DNA of 9,674 bases from Thermoplasmata archaeon (GTDB taxonomy: Archaea > Thermoplasmatota > Thermoplasmata > Thermoplasmatales > Thermoplasmataceae). Shown here piece after piece: positions 6,557-9,674 of the stretch (the first letter of the stretch is position 1; the number at the start of each line of letters is the position of its first letter). The stretch spans positions 1 through 9,674 of the forward strand of contig JAJZIN010000025.1 of the NCBI GenBank assembly GCA_021810575.1, given 5' to 3'. The notes under the pieces are model-generated. The model was not told the DNA's origin, ran no database searches, and saw nothing but the letters and a program-made list of their open reading frames with translations. The translations under genes and the position numbers were made by a program.

Positions 6557-7576
6557 ATGGTTTTAACAAAAGTTTTTTGCAGTAAATGTGGTGCTTCAAG
6601 AGAAAATTTTGAACTCGTATGTAATACCTGTGGATCACCTTTCATTATAAAAGTGTCCGGACCATATGAAAAGAATACGGTTTCAAACTATGATTATTTC
6701 GAGACTCCCATCATTCCGATCAATTTAAAAACACCCATAATTGAAACAAATCAGTTTATGGCTAAGTTCGAATTTTATAATCCTACACTTTCTTATAAAG
6801 ATAGGGGTATGAACACTCTCTTTTCATTCTTGAAATACAAAAAGTTCCTTCAGGAGGGAGACGAAGTAAGTGAGGATTCCTCTGGAAATGCCGGTGCGTC
6901 TTTTGCAATGTTTTCTAAAATGTTGGGGCTTAAAGCGACAGTATTCACTTCAGTTTCAGCTAACCCAAATAAGATGAAACAAATTGAAGGGTACGGATCT
7001 AGAACTGAAAGAATAAATGGATCGAGAAAAGATGTAGAAAATAGTGCAAAAAATAGCGGTCTCAAATACCTTGGTCATCAGTACTGGCCAGAATTTTACG
7101 ATGGGTTTAGAGTTATTGCCTACGAAATATATGAACAAATAGAACATATGCCGGATAACATTCTCATCCCTTTCTCAACAGGAACATTATATCTTGGCAT
7201 ATTTGAGGGTTTTTCACACTTGCTTCAGAATGGATTGATAGAATCCATTCCAACACTTTGGGCAATTCAGCCAGAAAAAGCGAGTGGGATGTATAACAGG
7301 TTGAATAATATTGACAGAGAACCAGAACCCTCAATTGCTGATGCTCTAACAGGTGTGTTACCTCTCAGGTATTCACTTCTGAGTTCAATAATAAAAACGT
7401 ACGGAAGGTGCGAGGTAATTTCTGAAAATGAAATTATCGATGCAAAACAATACCTTCTCAATCTTGGTATAGACTGCGAATACAGTTCAGCCATAACCTA
7501 TGCGGCTTTGAAGAAATTTAATCTTGGAAAAAGTTCTCTTCTAATACTTACTGGGCATGGAATTAAAAATCTTTAG
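6557..7576 (+). CDS. Threonine-synthase-like PLP-dependent enzyme with N-terminal zinc ribbon
   Basis: This is a fold-type II PLP enzyme related to threonine synthase, which converts O-phosphohomoserine to threonine. The 339 residues begin with a small zinc-ribbon signature CxxC...CxxC (Cys8, 11, 22, 25), common in archaeal ThrC proteins. The catalytic domain follows: the PLP lysine is Lys81 in NPTLSYKDRG (76-84), the asparagine loop is DSSGNAGAS (107-115), a phosphate-binding turn lies around PFSTGT (205-210), and the C-terminal TGHGIKN (332-338) is typical of the family. The lysine motif departs from the usual NPTGSFKDRG, the usual EGxTPL segment is reduced to LKTPII (57-62), and the protein is at the short end of the family. 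The substrate is therefore uncertain: genuine threonine synthase or a paralogue acting on another amino acid. The start is ATG 6557, with a TATA box at 6519-6528 and no SD. The gene is probably transcribed alone. Its TAG stop overlaps the stop of the convergent OsmC gene. Confidence 0.8.
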   Translation: MVLTKVFCSKCGASRENFELVCNTCGSPFIIKVSGPYEKNTVSNYDYFETPIIPINLKTPIIETNQFMAKFEFYNPTLSYKDRGMNTLFSFLKYKKFLQEGDEVSEDSSGNAGASFAMFSKMLGLKATVFTSVSANPNKMKQIEGYGSRTERINGSRKDVENSAKNSGLKYLGHQYWPEFYDGFRVIAYEIYEQIEHMPDNILIPFSTGTLYLGIFEGFSHLLQNGLIESIPTLWAIQPEKASGMYNRLNNIDREPEPSIADALTGVLPLRYSLLSSIIKTYGRCEVISENEIIDAKQYLLNLGIDCEYSSAITYAALKKFNLGKSSLLILTGHGIKNL

Positions 7577-8022
7577 TCCAGTTTAGGTTCCTGCTTTTCA
7601 CATACTTTCTTTCCATTCAGGATCAGGGAGTAGGTAACACGGACGCCTCCTCTCCTTGCCAATATAGTAACGCTGCAGTACTTTTCCAGTGACAAGTTTA
7701 TGGCCCTTAGGGCCTGCTCTTCTGTTACCTCTGCATCTATGGTGTATGTGAAATTGGCGCTCTTAAGAACTTTAGGTTCCTCTGTCTCCCTCTCTGCATC
7801 AACCTGCATTCCGTATTTTTTAATCTCTTTCCTCATTCTAGAAATTATCAAAACCACATCATACGAAGAGCAACCAGACATTGCGAATAGCATTGTTTCA
7901 GTTGGTGAATAGATCATGGGGTTATTTATTATAGGGTCCCTGAGATAGACTGTTTCCATCTCGGCGGAATCACTTTTGAATCCAACCTCCCTATCATAGT
8001 GAAAAGATATGGACAGGGTCAT
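7573..8022 (-). CDS. OsmC/Ohr-family protein (YhfA-like)
   Basis: This 149-residue protein belongs to the OsmC/Ohr superfamily, whose dimeric members reduce organic hydroperoxides or handle reactive thiols and persulfides with two cysteines. Both are present: Cys51 in the helix-start motif AMSGCSSYDVV and Cys116 in LEKYCSVTILAR. YSPTETMLFAMSGC (38-51) and the following SRMRKEI helix match the YhfA-like branch. The length is normal. It is the last gene of a minus-strand cassette: its ATG overlaps the DUF1641 stop as ATGA (8019-8022), a sign of translational coupling. An AAGGT element about 10 nt upstream is a weak SD. Its TAA stop overlaps the stop of the convergent threonine-synthase-like gene by 4 bp. 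The physiological substrate is unknown. Linkage to an SQR-like protein suggests sulfane-sulfur or peroxide chemistry (inference). Confidence 0.88.
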   Translation of the reverse strand: MTLSISFHYDREVGFKSDSAEMETVYLRDPIINNPMIYSPTETMLFAMSGCSSYDVVLIISRMRKEIKKYGMQVDAERETEEPKVLKSANFTYTIDAEVTEEQALRAINLSLEKYCSVTILARRGGVRVTYSLILNGKKVCEKQEPKLD

Positions 8023-8492
8023 TCAGTGTCTACCTTTTTCAAAAGTGAACCAAGAGTCTTCAAAGCATTCATTACTGCACTCAGTCCTGCTGCGACCTCT
8101 GGATCCTTAAGCATGCCCATCAATCTTAACAGAGAGAAGTTCTCAGGTTGTTTTGCACCATCTATCATGGAATCCCATATATCTTCACTGTTATATAATA
8201 AGACATTAAGCACTGACTGTGAAGTCTTACCTGAAACAGATGCCATTAGTGCAACGAGGGCGTTTGCAAGAGAAATTCCACCCATATGAAGCTCTCTCTT
8301 ATCTATGAGAGGTGTGTATGCCTTTGTATTACCCGGCATATTTTCTGTGAGCAACTTCTCCAGGACTTCCAGATTGCCAGAGTCTTTGAACATCTTTACA
8401 AGATTAAGAACCCCAAGCAATGTTTGGTCATCACCCATTAATTCTGACAGTGCAATTTCAACCTGATCTTTTTCATTTTTTTCATTTTCCAT
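8019..8492 (-). CDS. DUF1641 protein (SQR/oxidoreductase-associated, helical)
   Basis: This 157-residue, probably all-helical soluble protein carries the DUF1641 C-terminal signature LLRLMGMLKDPEVAAGLSAV followed by NALKTLGSLLKK. DUF1641 has no established biochemical activity. It is known as a frequent gene neighbour of SQR-like FAD proteins and of formate dehydrogenases (B. subtilis YrhD next to YrhE). It has no cysteines and no transmembrane segment. The N-terminal MENEKNEKDQVEIALSELM is charged, and the central GGISLANALVALMASV is an apolar helix that could pack against a partner. The frame is open further upstream to 8531. ATG 8492 is chosen because an SD GAGGTG (8504-8499) stands 6 nt before it and because the longer form would overlap the upstream gene. 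It starts 10 nt after the SQR-like stop and overlaps the OsmC start by 4 nt, so the three genes are very likely one operon. Confidence 0.85.
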   Translation of the reverse strand: MENEKNEKDQVEIALSELMGDDQTLLGVLNLVKMFKDSGNLEVLEKLLTENMPGNTKAYTPLIDKRELHMGGISLANALVALMASVSGKTSQSVLNVLLYNSEDIWDSMIDGAKQPENFSLLRLMGMLKDPEVAAGLSAVMNALKTLGSLLKKVDTE

Positions 8493-8498
8493 GTTTAA

Positions 8499-8504
8499 CA
8501 CCTC
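8499..8504 (-). promoter_or_regulatory. SD site that decides the DUF1641 start
   Basis: GAGGTG on the minus strand stands 6 nt before ATG 8492 and overlaps the TGA stop of the SQR-like gene (8505-8503). Ribosomes finishing the first gene would be placed on the SD of the second, which suggests coupled translation. Confidence 0.75.
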
Positions 8505-9648
8505 ACAAAAATCCCTGTGAATAACTACCAAAGAATGAATTGTACGAGTATAACTTCAGCAAGTAATCTGTTTTGCTCTGTTTTCCTTCGCTATATTCTC
8601 CGTTGTTATCAATTACTATGTTTGTAGCCCTCTCTTCATCGGTTATTAGGTAGTCAATGTAAGTTGCACCCTTATAGTCTTCAGGGTCAGGATACCCACT
8701 GATTAAGTGTGCAATTTTAGCCGTGATATAATCAAGCTCAACATGGACTATATTCCAGTAGTTCGATATGTACTTGGGTTCCATGGATGAAATGTAGACT
8801 TCGGGGAAGTTTTTAACATTAAGATTTTTGAAGTCAATCTCTATTAGGGAACTATCTGACTTGGGAAAACCAGCACCAACCAGATAATTCTTCATTCTGG
8901 ATGGTGCAAATATAACTGGAATATCATATTTCACTGCAGTGCCATCACTTGTTTGAAGTTCTTTATTCTTCACATTCAACTGATCCAGTTTAAATCCGTA
9001 CACAGTTTTAATTCCATTCTCCTGCAGGACCTGATCTATTTTTTCATGAAAATTTTTGTTTTCTATTATTGTTTTGGATGAATTGAGATAGGTTATCTTC
9101 ATGTTCTTATCAGTTCCATTCCTTTTAAAGTGATTCTTGAGCAATACACAGAGATTAGCCCCAACAAGAGGGCTTCGGGAATGCGTCCCATCCTGATATA
9201 CTACAATCTCTCCACTTTTAATGTTCTGGAGATCTTCTTTCAATCTTAATGAATCCTGAATGGTGTCAAGAGTTCTTGCATCTTCTGAGAATCCGGTAAT
9301 TGTGGTGTGATCTCCTTCTACAGGGTTTGTTATGAGGAGATAATCATATCTGACAACCTTTCCACCCCTGGTATTCAAACTTTTATCCTTAATATTCAAT
9401 GAAACAATCTCATCTTCAATATACTCAATATTAGTATGCAGCATTGAATTCATGCTTCTCCTCAATAAATGGTGATCCACGAGAGAGAAGGGAACGAATA
9501 TATTGGAATCACTGAATTCAACATTGACACGTTTTCCAATCACTATTATTTCGATTTCTTTCTTGTTTGTACGATTTGCAAGCTTATTTGCAGCCATTAC
9601 AGCTGATTCCTTGTCTCCAAGAATTACCACTCTATCAGGAATTTTCAT
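8503..9648 (-). CDS. Degenerate sulfide:quinone oxidoreductase-like protein
   Basis: These 381 residues have the overall pattern of SQR/type II NADH dehydrogenase-like flavoproteins: an N-terminal beta-alpha-beta (VVILG... to EIEIIVIG), YDYLLI (101-106), a second dinucleotide-domain segment and a C-terminal apolar/aromatic stretch (YLLKLYSYNSFFGSY) that could touch the membrane. The functional motifs are eroded. The GxGxxG loop is GDKESA (11-16), the usual ATG after YDYLxI is TNP (107-109), and the NVFAxGD motif that holds the FAD is EVYISSM (283-289). SQR needs catalytic cysteines; only Cys167 is present, not in a CP-type motif, and the C-terminal position usually containing GYxxCP reads KGATYIDYL (326-334). 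FAD binding and sulfide oxidation are therefore doubtful. The open frame of normal length with SD AGGTGAT 3 nt before ATG 9648 argues against a pseudogene. It heads the cassette with DUF1641 and OsmC. The promoter is probably beyond the window. Confidence 0.75.
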   Translation of the reverse strand: MKIPDRVVILGDKESAVMAANKLANRTNKKEIEIIVIGKRVNVEFSDSNIFVPFSLVDHHLLRRSMNSMLHTNIEYIEDEIVSLNIKDKSLNTRGGKVVRYDYLLITNPVEGDHTTITGFSEDARTLDTIQDSLRLKEDLQNIKSGEIVVYQDGTHSRSPLVGANLCVLLKNHFKRNGTDKNMKITYLNSSKTIIENKNFHEKIDQVLQENGIKTVYGFKLDQLNVKNKELQTSDGTAVKYDIPVIFAPSRMKNYLVGAGFPKSDSSLIEIDFKNLNVKNFPEVYISSMEPKYISNYWNIVHVELDYITAKIAHLISGYPDPEDYKGATYIDYLITDEERATNIVIDNNGEYSEGKQSKTDYLLKLYSYNSFFGSYSQGFL

Positions 9649-9651
9649 TTA

Positions 9652-9658
9652 ATCACCT
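9652..9658 (-). promoter_or_regulatory. Shine-Dalgarno site of the SQR-like gene
   Basis: AGGTGAT on the minus strand is 3 nt before ATG 9648 and is one of the best SD matches in the window. The AT-rich TTAATATAAT immediately upstream is too close to serve as the TATA box for an SD-bearing leader. The gene is thus either internal to a longer operon or has a promoter to the right of the window. Confidence 0.65.
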
Positions 9659-9674
9659 ATTATATTAATCTGTT

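Noticed and set aside
7999..8289. Plus-strand open frame over the DUF1641/OsmC junction
   Set aside because: It runs antisense to two recognisable, coupled genes and has no support of its own.
8493..8531. 13-codon N-terminal extension of the DUF1641 protein
   Set aside because: It would overlap the SQR-like gene by 29 nt and lacks an SD, whereas ATG 8492 has GAGGTG at ideal spacing.
1..9674. CRISPR array, insertion sequence or integrated element
   Set aside because: No regularly spaced repeats, transposase or integrase genes, or duplicated tRNA ends were seen on either strand.

Overview
The window is chromosomal DNA of an archaeon, most likely a member of the Thermoplasmatales (Thermoplasma / Ferroplasma / Cuniculiplasma type). 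The evidence is archaeal-type EF-1alpha, EF-2, S10 and S3Ae proteins, an elongator tRNA-Met with a bulge-helix-bulge intron at 37/38 and no encoded CCA, TATA-box promoters, and a mixture of apparently leaderless genes and genes with GGTGA-type Shine-Dalgarno (SD) sequences. The EF-1alpha protein looks very like the Thermoplasma one. The DNA is A+T-rich. The genus is inferred from memory of these families and was not searched.

Layout. 1-827 (+): the C-terminal two thirds of an MFS transporter, cut by the window start. 890-1519 (+): a PaiB-type FMN-binding protein with a GTG start behind a TATA box. 1648-1736 (-): intron-containing elongator tRNA-Met(CAU), 19 nt downstream of the S3Ae (eS1) ribosomal protein gene at 1756-2400 (-). 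2401-2686: a divergent regulatory region. 2687-6516 (+): EF-1alpha, S10 and EF-2, a translation operon in a rearranged 'str' order. 6557-7576 (+): a divergent threonine-synthase-like PLP enzyme with its own TATA box. Its stop codon overlaps that of the convergent OsmC gene. 7573-9648 (-): a tightly coupled three-gene cassette read right to left, encoding a sulfide:quinone-oxidoreductase-like protein, a DUF1641 protein and an OsmC-family protein.

How the genes relate. The centre of the window is core translation machinery: ribosomal proteins of the 30S subunit, both GTPase elongation factors and the elongator methionine tRNA, arranged around one divergent promoter region. The right-hand cassette is the most unusual part. 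Its first protein keeps the SQR-like fold pattern, but the three signature dinucleotide/FAD motifs are eroded and the catalytic cysteines are absent. The partner OsmC protein keeps both of its redox cysteines. This suggests a repurposed, possibly non-flavin SQR homologue acting with DUF1641 and a thiol/persulfide-handling OsmC protein. I found no mobile element, CRISPR array or rRNA gene.
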